A stretch of 34,647 bases of DNA from Ignavibacteria bacterium (GTDB taxonomy: Bacteria; Bacteroidota; Ignavibacteria; Tepidaquicellales; Tepidaquicellaceae). Shown here one piece after another: positions 1 to 8,609 of this stretch. The notes beneath the pieces are model-generated. The model searched no databases and was not told where the DNA came from. It was given only the letters and a program-made list of their open reading frames with translations. Location of the stretch: NCBI GenBank assembly GCA_016783945.1, contig JADHVP010000024.1:1-34647 (forward strand), read 5' to 3'. Numbering within the stretch: the stretch's first letter is position 1; every line of letters begins with the position of its first letter. The position numbers were made by a program, and so were the translations under genes.

Positions 1-650
1 TATTAGTCGATAATCCTGCTTTGATGCCGGACACCAGTGTGTTGAATTACATTGAAGAACCGTACATTACAGCACAAATTATTACTCCAACTGAATATAT
101 CGGGAACATCATGAGCCTGGCAAAAGACAAACGCGGAATTTATAAAACAACTAATTATCTCGATCCCAAGAGAGTCGATCTCTTATTCGAATTTCCATTA
201 GCGGAAATCATTTTCGATTTTTACGATAAACTAAAATCAACTACAAGAGGTTATGCTTCATTTGACTATGATTTCAAAGATTACAGACAAACTGATCTGG
301 TTAAGCTCGATATTTTACTTAATAGTGAATCCGTAGACGCTTTGTCTACAATCGTGCACCGGGATAAAGCTTTTACATGGGGTAAAAAATTATGCACTAA
401 ACTGCGAACTCTCATCCCAAGACAAATGTTTGAAGTAGCAATACAGGCTGCTATCGGTTCAAAAATCATATCAAGAGAAACCGTAACAGCAACAAGAAAG
501 AATGTTCTTGCGAAATGTTACGGCGGTGACATAACAAGAAAAAGAAAACTGTTGGAAAAACAAAAAGAGGGTAAGAAACGTATGAAACAAGTAGGCTCGG
601 TTGAGATACCGCAGGAAGCATTTTTAGCAGTTCTTTCATTGGATAAATAG
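1..650 (+). CDS. lepA: Elongation factor 4 (LepA), C-terminal part; 5' end outside window
   Basis: LepA is a ribosome-associated GTPase that acts on stalled or mistranslocated ribosomes in the cytoplasm. Only about the last 215 residues are present. The frame is open to the left edge and reads L-V-D-N-P-A before the first in-frame start-like codon at 21, so that codon is not the true start. The part seen covers the EF-G domain V-like region ([10 protein letters not shown], then the [12 protein letters not shown] segment) and the LepA-specific C-terminal domain, with the conserved [20 protein letters not shown] and [19 protein letters not shown] stretches and the basic GKKRMKQVG tail. The GTPase domain lies outside the window. 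The gene is intact to its stop and sits 30 bases before lepB, the familiar lepA-lepB order. Assignment is firm. Confidence 0.97.
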   Translation, partial: LVDNPALMPDTSVLNYIEEPYITAQIITPTEYIGNIMSLAKDKRGIYKTTNYLDPKRVDLLFEFPLAEIIFDFYDKLKSTTRGYASFDYDFKDYRQTDLVKLDILLNSESVDALSTIVHRDKAFTWGKKLCTKLRTLIPRQMFEVAIQAAIGSKIISRETVTATRKNVLAKCYGGDITRKRKLLEKQKEGKKRMKQVGSVEIPQEAFLAVLSLDK

Positions 651-680
651 AATATTATATAAATATAAAATATTAAAGCA

Positions 681-1595
681 TTGTTTAAAAAGAAATCATC
701 TGTCTCAACAAAAGGAAAAGACGACAAAAAGATAAAAAAGTCAAAACCACGGGAGTATTTTGATGCTCTGCTGTATGCAGCAATAGTTGCGTTTATCATA
801 AAGATTTTACTATTCGAAGCATACAGAATTCCAACAGGTTCGATGGAAAATACACTGCTTGTTGGAGATTTTCTACTGGTTACCAAATTTACTTACGGAG
901 CTACATCTCCAAGAAATATACCATTCACCGATGTTAGGCTTCCCTATTTTCAATTGCCCGGTTTTAAAGACCCAAAAGTAGGAGATATAATAGTTTTTGA
1001 TTTTCCGGGAAACCGTGATGAATTAATATCACCTGAGGTATTGAATTATATTAAGAGATGTGTGGCATTACCCGGTGATACAATACTTATCGTTAATAGA
1101 ACACTTTATAATAATGGTAAAATTGTTCCTAATCCACCCGAATCAAAATTTCTCGGTAGTCCTCGCTCAGACAACATTGCAAATCCACGGATATTTCCCG
1201 AAGGTTCAGGCTGGAATGAAGACAACTACGGACCGCTGATCATACCTAAGATTGGTAACAAGATAAAAATTGATTCCTCAAATTTTCAGGCGTGGGAAAT
1301 GTTTGTGAAGCGTGAAGGTCATACAATAAGTATGAGACTGGATAATAAAGTCCTTGTCGATGACAAAGAGTTAGTCAATGGTGAATACACAGTAGAAAGG
1401 GATTACCTATTTATGATGGGTGATAACAGGAACAATTCTCTTGACAGCAGGTTCTGGGGATTCATGCCAATGGAGAACGTTGTCGGTGAAGCATTTATGC
1501 TGTACTGGTCCTGGGATGCAAACATTCCGTTTTCTCAATTTTTCGATCTGATAGGTTCGATAAGATGGAACCGCGTTGGAAAGTTAATTGACTAA
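681..1595 (+). CDS. lepB: Signal peptidase I
   Basis: This inner-membrane serine/lysine protease removes signal peptides from exported proteins. The 304-residue protein has a basic N-terminus, one clear membrane segment (about 28-45), then the catalytic boxes: PTGSMENTL with nucleophile Ser54, YIKRCVALPGD with general-base Lys125, and MGDNRNNSLDSR (246-257). A long insert between the lysine box and the last box (about 140-235) makes it larger than minimal Gram-positive enzymes and closer to Gram-negative ones. The start is a TTG at 681; no ATG upstream fits and no good Shine-Dalgarno sequence is seen. It follows lepA by 30 bases, suggesting one operon. Many secreted proteins in this window carry signal peptides it would process. 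Confidence 0.96.
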   Translation: MFKKKSSVSTKGKDDKKIKKSKPREYFDALLYAAIVAFIIKILLFEAYRIPTGSMENTLLVGDFLLVTKFTYGATSPRNIPFTDVRLPYFQLPGFKDPKVGDIIVFDFPGNRDELISPEVLNYIKRCVALPGDTILIVNRTLYNNGKIVPNPPESKFLGSPRSDNIANPRIFPEGSGWNEDNYGPLIIPKIGNKIKIDSSNFQAWEMFVKREGHTISMRLDNKVLVDDKELVNGEYTVERDYLFMMGDNRNNSLDSRFWGFMPMENVVGEAFMLYWSWDANIPFSQFFDLIGSIRWNRVGKLID

Positions 1596-1596
1596 A

Positions 1597-1649
1597 AAAG
1601 AAAATGTATCATTCTGAGGAGTCCGCTCTACCTGCTCAGAATGATACAT
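1597..1649 (-). terminator. Rho-independent terminator of the citrate operon, between convergent genes
   Basis: A perfect 15-base inverted repeat (1604-1618 with 1635-1649) encloses a 16-base loop. Read on the minus strand, the hairpin is followed directly by a T-rich tract (complement of 1593-1603), just after the citF stop codon. The T-tract overlaps the end of lepB, which converges on it, so the hairpin may also stop lepB transcripts, although no T-run follows on that strand. The loop is larger than in most terminators. Confidence 0.75.
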
Positions 1650-1662
1650 ATAATTGCTGTAA

Positions 1663-3219
1663 TTATTTACTCACAACCTGGAATACACTGTCCAATACAG
1701 TCCCGTCGACCCATTTAATTATTGCCACAACCTTATTCTTATTCACTTTGGGTTTCTGCGGTTCACCGCAAATCTTGTATACTTCTTCTTGAATATCTTT
1801 AATCGATTTAATTGGAAGTCCGGAATTTTTGACAGCGTGAATTAAATCTTTTCTTTTGGGATTAATAGCTATTCCCCTCTCTGTAATTATAACATCGATT
1901 AACTCACCGGGTCCGCAAAGAGTTGTTACTTCCTTTACAATCACAGGAATACGGTCTCTGAATGAAGGAACTGCGAGAATTGTGCACTTAGAAAATAAAC
2001 AATTTTGCCATCCACCTATTCCATGAAGCAAATAACCATCCGAATGTGTAACAACATTAGCATTAAAATTAATGTCAACTTCTGTCGCTCCTAAAACTGC
2101 CGTATCAACCATCGTTGAAAAATTTCCTTTACCGTGATAGTTATAACTTGTAAAAGGACTCGTATTAATGTGGTTTGGGTTATCTCTCATCGAACGCACA
2201 CCCTCTAAATCGAAAGTCTGACCATCTAAAATGTAATCAGCATAACCCTCTTCCAACATATCAACTAAATATTTTGTACTACCTCCTCTTATAAACCTTG
2301 CTTTTATGTTTTTCTCTTTCATCCTTTCATGTAAATACACAGCGAAAGCAAGATTAGTACCTCCGGCACCTGCCTGCATAGAAAATCCTTCTTTCATAAT
2401 CCCGGCTTCTTCGATGAATCGTGCAACGTATTCAGCGATTAGAAGCCTGTCCGGACTTTTGGTAACCTGCGTTGTTCCTGAAACAATCTTTGTCGGATCC
2501 CCTATCGAATCTATTTTAACGACAAAATCAACATTGTTTCCCTGAATTTGCCATGGGACACATGGAAACGGAATTAAATTATCTGTAACTGCTATCACTC
2601 TATCTGCATATTCAGAATCCCCCAATGCAAATCCAAGTAACCCGCAGGCAGCAGGTCCCGTCACACCGTTCGCATTACCAAATGGATCAGCAGTGGGTGC
2701 AGAAATTACAGCAATATCTATATGAACTTCACCATCCTGAACTGATTGGTATCTTCCGCCATGAGACCTTAAAACACCTACACCTTTCATTTTTCCTAAC
2801 GATGTGAACCTTCCCAATGGTCCATTCATGCTTCCTTCTATATGATGAATTGTTCCGTCTTCAAGATATTTTATTAAATGTTTATGACATGGAAATGAAG
2901 CGCTCGGAAACCAGCGTATGTTTCTTATTCCCATCGATTTGATCGTATCGAATAAAAGATTTGTCATTGCATCACCGTCCCGCAAATGGTGGTGAGTTGA
3001 TATTGTCATTCCATTCTTAATTCCGCATCTTTTCAATGCCTCTCGAAGATTTTTCACAACTTTGTTTCCATCTGCCGGGTAATCAGTACAACTTCGTATT
3101 GGAGGTTTTGCTTTGAATCCTTTAGGTTTATATTTTCCAACTCCTTTGTATGGAATTTGCTTTAGCCCGTTTACAGTAGTAGGAATCAATCGACCTGCAG
3201 CATTTTTTACTAATTTCAT
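1663..3219 (-). CDS. citF: Citrate lyase alpha subunit (citrate:acetyl-ACP transferase)
   Basis: CitF moves citrate onto the acyl-carrier subunit in exchange for acetate, producing citryl-ACP for CitE to cleave. The 518 residues match the family's usual length and run collinear with enterobacterial CitF: an N-terminal STHHHLRDGD region, a GNANGVTGPAACG segment, the MKEGFSMQAGAGGTNLAF motif, MRDNPNHINTS, and the terminal DGTVLDSVFQV. It belongs to the CoA-transferase superfamily. It is the last gene of the operon, 58 bases after the CitD-CitE fusion, and is followed by a strong hairpin terminator. No ATP-grasp or succinyl-CoA-synthetase-like domain is present, so this is the ATP-independent citrate lyase, not ATP-citrate lyase. 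No Shine-Dalgarno sequence is evident. Assignment is firm; physiological direction is inferred. Confidence 0.94.
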   Translation of the reverse strand: MKLVKNAAGRLIPTTVNGLKQIPYKGVGKYKPKGFKAKPPIRSCTDYPADGNKVVKNLREALKRCGIKNGMTISTHHHLRDGDAMTNLLFDTIKSMGIRNIRWFPSASFPCHKHLIKYLEDGTIHHIEGSMNGPLGRFTSLGKMKGVGVLRSHGGRYQSVQDGEVHIDIAVISAPTADPFGNANGVTGPAACGLLGFALGDSEYADRVIAVTDNLIPFPCVPWQIQGNNVDFVVKIDSIGDPTKIVSGTTQVTKSPDRLLIAEYVARFIEEAGIMKEGFSMQAGAGGTNLAFAVYLHERMKEKNIKARFIRGGSTKYLVDMLEEGYADYILDGQTFDLEGVRSMRDNPNHINTSPFTSYNYHGKGNFSTMVDTAVLGATEVDINFNANVVTHSDGYLLHGIGGWQNCLFSKCTILAVPSFRDRIPVIVKEVTTLCGPGELIDVIITERGIAINPKRKDLIHAVKNSGLPIKSIKDIQEEVYKICGEPQKPKVNKNKVVAIIKWVDGTVLDSVFQVVSK

Positions 3220-3277
3220 AATTCTAAAAATAAAATTTGAATGATTTAAATTAAATTAGTCAACATTAATCCTTGTC

Positions 3278-4492
3278 TTAAAGAATTTCTTTTCTCCAAT
3301 TTCCTTTTATAAGATTATTTAATAACGCAAGATGTATAACCCTCTGTGCTCTTTTTACAACGGGTGCATCGATCATCTTACTTCCCAGCGATACAACACC
3401 AAGACCTTTCGCCTCAGCTTTCTCAAATGCGACAACAATTCTTTGAGCTTTCTCAATTTCTTTTTCAGTAGGAGCAAAAGAATCATTAATTACTTTAATT
3501 TGTCTTGGATGAATACAACCCTTCCCTTCAAATCCAAGACCTTTTGCTTCGATTACACTTTCTCTTAATCCTTCCATATCGCTTACATCAGAAAAGACTG
3601 TGTCAATAGGTTGAATACCAGCCGCTTTAGCTGCATTAACTACCAAACTCCTTGCAACATAACTCTCCCTGCCTTCTAACGTCCTTTCAACTCCGATATC
3701 TGCCGTATAATCTTCCAAACCGACTGCTAATGCACAATTCATTTTAGAAGCTGTAGCAATCTCGTAAGATTTAATAACTCCCAGAGCACTTTCAATAATT
3801 GGCATGAAATAAATATCATTCCTAATCTGATTTTCGAATTTTAATTGTTCCATTTCCAATTCTACCTGTATAACCTGCTCTGCGGATTCACATTTAGGAA
3901 TTAGTATCACATGAACGTTATGAGGGATGATATATTTCAAATCATCGAGACCTCTTGGAAGTTGATTAATACGTACCATTCTTTCAGCACCGTAGAAATT
4001 TACGCTTCTCAATGCATTTCGAACTATTAATTGAGCAGCATCTTTCTCCGAATGTGATACACTATCTTCCAAATCAAGAATGATGCCGTCCGGGTTATGC
4101 AATCCGGCATTTATAAAATATTTCGACTCATTACCGGGAAGATATAAACGGCTTCTCCTTAATTTGTCTTTTGTTGTCTTGTAATTGTTAGCATTAATAA
4201 ACTCCGATAAATATTCTTTTGTAACATCGGGAAACAATCTTTTCACAGTTAATTCGAAACGAGCCTGAATCGTAAACGGTAATGCACCTCCATCTTCGAA
4301 TATAATATGCGCATTCTTTAAATCAAAAAATCTACACATCTCTAATAATAATTCTCTGGTGCTTGAACCAAACATGGACTCAACTCTGCTAACCGTTTCC
4401 AACTTTATTCCACCGGATGTTTTCGGAATAATCTCAACAAGACAATCCGACCTAACATCGAAGTTTTCTTTTTTATTAATAGGTTTTCCCAT
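3278..4492 (-). CDS. Fused citrate lyase gamma (acyl carrier) and beta (citryl-ACP lyase) subunits
   Basis: This 404-residue protein joins two subunits that are usually separate. Residues about 10-88 match CitD, the acyl carrier: an RSDCLVEI segment in which Ser15 aligns with the serine that carries the phosphoribosyl-dephospho-CoA group, then VESMFGSSTRE and FEDGGALPFTIQAR. Residues about 111-395 match CitE, which splits citryl-ACP into oxaloacetate and acetyl-ACP: RSRLYLPGNESKY, DGIILDLEDSV, MVRINQLPRG, PIIESALGVI, VGLEDYTADIGVERT, and a GKGCIHPRQIKVIN segment. The linker is about 20 residues. No frame break or internal stop separates the halves, so this is a genuine fusion in the sequence as given. 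It lies 58 bases before citF and 35 bases after the MmgE/PrpD gene. Genes for the ligase CitC and for prosthetic-group synthesis and attachment (CitG, CitX) are absent from this window. Confidence 0.92.
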   Translation of the reverse strand: MGKPINKKENFDVRSDCLVEIIPKTSGGIKLETVSRVESMFGSSTRELLLEMCRFFDLKNAHIIFEDGGALPFTIQARFELTVKRLFPDVTKEYLSEFINANNYKTTKDKLRRSRLYLPGNESKYFINAGLHNPDGIILDLEDSVSHSEKDAAQLIVRNALRSVNFYGAERMVRINQLPRGLDDLKYIIPHNVHVILIPKCESAEQVIQVELEMEQLKFENQIRNDIYFMPIIESALGVIKSYEIATASKMNCALAVGLEDYTADIGVERTLEGRESYVARSLVVNAAKAAGIQPIDTVFSDVSDMEGLRESVIEAKGLGFEGKGCIHPRQIKVINDSFAPTEKEIEKAQRIVVAFEKAEAKGLGVVSLGSKMIDAPVVKRAQRVIHLALLNNLIKGNWRKEIL

Positions 4493-4527
4493 TATTGTAA
4501 ATATTTATTGATGAATTATTTATACAA

Positions 4528-5895
4528 TTAGACTATTAACTCTGTCATAAAATCTCTTGTCTTCAAATCATCGCAGTTAAATATCACATCTTTAATACTT
4601 TTCTGTTTCTCTTCATTTAACAATGAACTCGATAATGCCTTAAACTTATTCTCTATATCGTCCGTTGTCATTGGTTCACGTGGATCCCCTTTTGGATATT
4701 CTAAATATTCGGAAAATTCTTTTCCGTCTTTTGTTTTGATTACAACTTTCGAGGGCTGTTTTGCCGGAAACATCTTTTCGAATTCCTCCGAAGCTTCTCC
4801 TTTAATCTTATCGATCACATCCCAGATTCTTGGGTCTTTCATTTTTTCATCTGAAAATGTATTCGTTGTAATCTTGTGATCGACCAAAGCTGCTGCAACA
4901 CAATAAGGCAAAGAATGGTCTGCTGTTTCTCTCGATTCAGGTCTGTATTTATGAGAATCGAAAAGTATATCGCATGCTCGTGCAATCGTTGTTATTGTAA
5001 CAGATTCAATTTGATCATAACTGATATTATTATTAACTACAACCTTCAAAGCTGCTGTAATATGTGTATGCGTCAATGCTTCTGTTGGAAATGCTTTCAT
5101 ACTGCATTCAAGAATTTTAAATTTATCTCCCAACCCCCCTAACAGTTTTTCCAGATTCCAATCAGGTCCAAAGACATCCATTAATCCTTCCTTTCCTTCA
5201 AAGACCTGTTCTGTCCCTGAATAACCCTTTTGAGCCATGAGTGCTGCAAACACTCCTTCCTGCACTGCCATCGGATCAACGGTATTTTTCATCATCGTTA
5301 ACTTTCCAGCGGTTGGACAGCCAATTGTATGGTTATGTGATCCGTTAATTCCAATTGCATTGACCATTTGATCTTCGTTCAATCCCAATAATTTCCCCGC
5401 AACAATAGGTGAAACGAATTGTGTAATCGTTGCGTGATGCCATTTACGCTCACGAACTCCCGGTACGGCAAATTCACACATCCGCTGCTCAAATTCATAA
5501 GCTAATACTATTGCTACAATTACATTTTTCATAGACAGGTTTGCCAACTCACCAACAGATAACGCAGCAGGAATCAGGTCAGAAGGATGAGACGGGTCCT
5601 CTTTCCAGTAAATATCATTAAAATCCAGTGCTCTTACCATCAACGAATTTACAAGTGTCGCATTAACTGCCGGTATCTTATCACCAAATCCAATTAATGT
5701 TGCTTCTTCTTTTCCGCCCATCGTCATGTAAATATCTCTTAATATGTTAACGTCCTTTGTGTGATACCCTCCGTATGCGCAGCCAATTGAATCATAAAGA
5801 TATCTTTTCACTTCATTAACAACCTCAGCTGGTAAGTCTTCATATTTGAGTTTTAACGCAAACTCACTTATTTGACGTGATATTGATTTTTCCAT
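4528..5895 (-). CDS. MmgE/PrpD-family dehydratase (2-methylcitrate/citrate dehydratase-like)
   Basis: Members of this family dehydrate 2-methylcitrate, and several also act on citrate or cis-aconitate; a branch decarboxylates cis-aconitate to itaconate. The 455-residue protein has the family's all-helical N-terminal domain (about 1-245, with YLYDSIGCAYGG, the ALDFNDIYW motif, HPSDLIPAALSVGE, and a GINGSHNHTIG stretch) and the smaller C-terminal domain (about 265-430, with KAFPTEALTHTHITAAL and DHSLPYCVAAALVD). Its place between aconitase and citrate lyase genes (gaps of 42 and 35 bases) argues for a substrate in the citrate/aconitate group. No prpB or prpC is in the window, so a methylcitrate cycle is not supported here. 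Family is certain; the exact substrate cannot be read from sequence. Confidence 0.88.
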   Translation of the reverse strand: MEKSISRQISEFALKLKYEDLPAEVVNEVKRYLYDSIGCAYGGYHTKDVNILRDIYMTMGGKEEATLIGFGDKIPAVNATLVNSLMVRALDFNDIYWKEDPSHPSDLIPAALSVGELANLSMKNVIVAIVLAYEFEQRMCEFAVPGVRERKWHHATITQFVSPIVAGKLLGLNEDQMVNAIGINGSHNHTIGCPTAGKLTMMKNTVDPMAVQEGVFAALMAQKGYSGTEQVFEGKEGLMDVFGPDWNLEKLLGGLGDKFKILECSMKAFPTEALTHTHITAALKVVVNNNISYDQIESVTITTIARACDILFDSHKYRPESRETADHSLPYCVAAALVDHKITTNTFSDEKMKDPRIWDVIDKIKGEASEEFEKMFPAKQPSKVVIKTKDGKEFSEYLEYPKGDPREPMTTDDIENKFKALSSSLLNEEKQKSIKDVIFNCDDLKTRDFMTELIV

Positions 5896-5937
5896 ATTAT
5901 AAAAACTTAAATTTAAAATTTACTTAAAATTTTTCGA

Positions 5938-7911
5938 TTATAAATTTTCCTTCACCCAGTTTTCAAGTCCACCGGTTATGATTAACTCTTGAGCAGCCGT
6001 ACCAACAGGACTGAACGAATACTCATCACCATTTACAGTTATTTTGGAGTTCTTGAAATCCAGCTTCGCTTTCAATCCTGTCAAAACAGTATGACTCTCA
6101 GTACCAAAGTCTTTTTTTAATTTATCAATGAGTTCGGGTATTTCTATTACCAAATAACCGTTATTCAAAGCGTTTCTTAAATAGGTTGCACTAAAAGACC
6201 CTGCAATAACTAATTGAATGCCTTTATATTTTAAAGCCGTTGCTGCCTGTTCCCTTGAACTTCCTGAACCAAAGTTATATCCGCCAACTAAAATATCACC
6301 TTTCTTAACCATTTCCTTAAATTTGGGATCATAATTTTCCATCACTACTCCAGCCTGGTCTTCAGGGGTGAACTCATCTATGTATGTGTACTTTCCGGGA
6401 TATATTCCGTCTGTATTCAAATTATCCTGATGACAAAAAACTAAATCACCTTCTGCGATTTCAGGAAATCCATCTAAAATTTTCACTTCTTCTTCCTTGC
6501 TCACTTCTTTCTTTTTTATCTGAATCGATGCAGTAATATCCGATGCCTCTCCTTCCCAGGCATAATCAATTTTTCCTGATACAGCGGAAGATGCAACAAC
6601 GAAAGGTGAAGCAAGATATGCCTTCGCCGAAGGTGAACCCATCCTCCCCTTGAAATTTCTATTAGTCGCTGAAATTCCGACTTCATTGTCCCCGAGCAGT
6701 CCTGCTCCTAAACCAATACAGGGACCACATCCCGGGGGGAGAGGAATTGCTCCTGCATCCAACAGGGCTTTCCAGTCACCGTTTTGTTTACTTTTTTTCT
6801 GAACTTCATTCGAAGCTGCTGCTATATAAAATTCAATACCGTCAGCAACCTTCTTTCCTTTTATAACTTTCGCTGCTTCTGCGATATCGTCTACCCTGCT
6901 GTTCACACACGAAACGAGGTATGCCTTATTGATTTTTACATTCTGCTTTTTAATATCAAATATAGATGTCATATCTTTAACAGTATTTGGACCTGATACA
7001 TAAGGAACAACTGTTGCTAAATTCAATGTTAAAACTTTCGAATAAAAAGCATCGTCATCCGGTGTAAGAGTATCCAACTCTTTTTCTAATTTCATAATAT
7101 TTTCATCATTAATTCTCGGATGAACACCTTTACCGTCAGCATCGGACGGAACGCCTGCTAGTCCCCTCTTTTTGATAAAATCAGCTCTTTCTTTTAACCA
7201 ATCAATTGTTATATCATCCATAGGAAATACTCCAGCTAATGCACCCCATTCTGTCGTCATGTTTGCAATGGTAATTCTCTGGTCGATACCGATTTGAGAT
7301 AAACCGTCACCTGAAAATTCAATTGCATAGTTTAACACTTCATCTTTATTGAAGAATCCACAAAGTGCAATTATGACGTCCTTTCCCGTAACTCCCGGTT
7401 TCAATTTCCCGTTAAGCTCAACCTTTGCAATTGGTGGAATCTGCCACCATGTCCTTCCTGTTGCCCAAATCGCTGCTGCATCGGTTCTTACAATAGGTGT
7501 TCCGAGAACTCCTAACCCACCGTACATATTCGAATGACTGTCCGATGCAACAACCAAAGTTCCGGGCCAGGCATATCCTTCTTCACACATTATCTGATGT
7601 CCGATTCCCCGACCGGCTGGATAAAAATCAGCTCCTATCGAATTTGAGAATTCTTCTATACTTTTGTACTTAGCTAAATTCTTCTCGCTTGTATCCTGAA
7701 TGTTATGATCTAATGTATGAACCACCTGACGTGGATTAGCTAATTTGTGAGCACCGATGCTTTTGAACTTCGGAATAACAGCACCGGTATTGTCATGCGT
7801 CATTACGTACGCAGGACGAATTGATATAAAATCACCGCTCTTAACCTTTTGATCCTTTTCAATTCCAACAGCATACTTTTGAGCAATTTTTTCTATGATA
7901 TTCTGAGCCAT
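5938..7911 (-). CDS. Aconitate hydratase, homoaconitase-like single-chain form
   Basis: This [4Fe-4S] hydro-lyase would interconvert citrate, cis-aconitate and isocitrate in the cytoplasm. The 657 residues carry the N-terminal catalytic domains with HTLDHN, FYPAGRGIGHQ, SDSHSNMYGGLGVLGTP and RTDAAAIWATG, the three cluster cysteines (C335 in VSCVNSR, C395 and C398 in PPGCGPCIG), NRNFKGRMG, and the C-terminal swivel domain with GGYNFGSGSSREQAA. The length and many local stretches (for example ATGxTWWQIPP and ANMTTEWGALAG) recall fungal homoaconitase Lys4 more than AcnA or AcnB; this comparison is from memory. Homocitrate synthase is absent here and citrate lyase is next door, so aconitase is the better functional call. 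Start ATG has an AAGGGAA stretch a few bases upstream. It lies 29 bases after the HD-domain gene. Confidence 0.9.
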   Translation of the reverse strand: MAQNIIEKIAQKYAVGIEKDQKVKSGDFISIRPAYVMTHDNTGAVIPKFKSIGAHKLANPRQVVHTLDHNIQDTSEKNLAKYKSIEEFSNSIGADFYPAGRGIGHQIMCEEGYAWPGTLVVASDSHSNMYGGLGVLGTPIVRTDAAAIWATGRTWWQIPPIAKVELNGKLKPGVTGKDVIIALCGFFNKDEVLNYAIEFSGDGLSQIGIDQRITIANMTTEWGALAGVFPMDDITIDWLKERADFIKKRGLAGVPSDADGKGVHPRINDENIMKLEKELDTLTPDDDAFYSKVLTLNLATVVPYVSGPNTVKDMTSIFDIKKQNVKINKAYLVSCVNSRVDDIAEAAKVIKGKKVADGIEFYIAAASNEVQKKSKQNGDWKALLDAGAIPLPPGCGPCIGLGAGLLGDNEVGISATNRNFKGRMGSPSAKAYLASPFVVASSAVSGKIDYAWEGEASDITASIQIKKKEVSKEEEVKILDGFPEIAEGDLVFCHQDNLNTDGIYPGKYTYIDEFTPEDQAGVVMENYDPKFKEMVKKGDILVGGYNFGSGSSREQAATALKYKGIQLVIAGSFSATYLRNALNNGYLVIEIPELIDKLKKDFGTESHTVLTGLKAKLDFKNSKITVNGDEYSFSPVGTAAQELIITGGLENWVKENL

Positions 7912-7940
7912 GGAAATTCCCTTATGAAATAATTTATAAA

Positions 7941-8486
7941 TTATATTGTTACTTCAGGTCTGAACGGATCGAAACTTACAAAATCAGCATGATTCACGAC
8001 AATGGATTCAACAGTTCTCTTGCCAAGATCGCCTTCCTTCGAGTGAGTCCCTACAATATGCTGTATCTCCGGTGAGAGATCAAATTTAGCAGCAATAGCA
8101 AGACCGCTAAATGGATGTCTCACTAATTTACCCGCAGAACTCGTAGTCAATTTTCCATCGACAATTTCGTATTCAAGCAGCTTACCGATGTCTATAAGTA
8201 TTGCTCCGGCTATCAGTGTATCCATGTCAATTTTAATTTCATCACCGAAATTCTTCTTCATTATGTTCGCCATTTCTACCGCGAGTTGAACGCAAGTTCG
8301 CTTATGATTCATGAATGAGATTTTACAATCTTTAATCAAAAGTGAAAATGGAATTTTCTCGAGGTCTTCGGCTGTGAGAACACTGTTTTCAATTGCATAG
8401 ATCCATGAGTTGGTTACCTTCTCTCTTAGTTCATCATCTTTGATCCAATTTATTTCAGGCCAGATTTCTAATATTTTTTCTTTCAT
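7941..8486 (-). CDS. HD-domain protein with an altered HD pair
   Basis: The 181-residue protein resembles HD-superfamily metal-dependent phosphohydrolases: His61 in NHKRTC, an AGAILIDIGKLLEYE segment where HD normally occurs, His124 in RHPFSGLA, His148 in GTHSKEGD, and NHADF (His166, Asp168). In the central motif the histidine of 'HDIGK' is isoleucine (Ile98-Asp99), confirmed by reading the codons on the minus strand. The other metal-ligand positions look kept. It sits between isocitrate dehydrogenase and aconitase in the same direction, 29 bases before aconitase, so co-expression with the citrate module is likely. The role is unknown: it may be an active hydrolase with an atypical site, or a non-catalytic sensor. 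No recognised gene name fits. Confidence 0.7.
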   Translation of the reverse strand: MKEKILEIWPEINWIKDDELREKVTNSWIYAIENSVLTAEDLEKIPFSLLIKDCKISFMNHKRTCVQLAVEMANIMKKNFGDEIKIDMDTLIAGAILIDIGKLLEYEIVDGKLTTSSAGKLVRHPFSGLAIAAKFDLSPEIQHIVGTHSKEGDLGKRTVESIVVNHADFVSFDPFRPEVTI

Positions 8487-8609
8487 GTTATTCTTAATTA
8501 AATTTTTAAGAAATTTTCAGCACTAAATAAAATATTTTAAGGAGAGATTAATAAAGTTTTCTATCTCAAAAAATAGTTTTGAAAATTTATATCTGAATGT
8601 TTTACACAA

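Noticed and set aside
518-886. 122-residue minus-strand frame
   Set aside because: Overlaps both the lepA end and the lepB start in antisense; no supporting features.
1663-4492. ATP-citrate lyase
   Set aside because: Both proteins align with the CitF, CitD and CitE subunits; there is no ATP-grasp or succinyl-CoA-synthetase-like domain.
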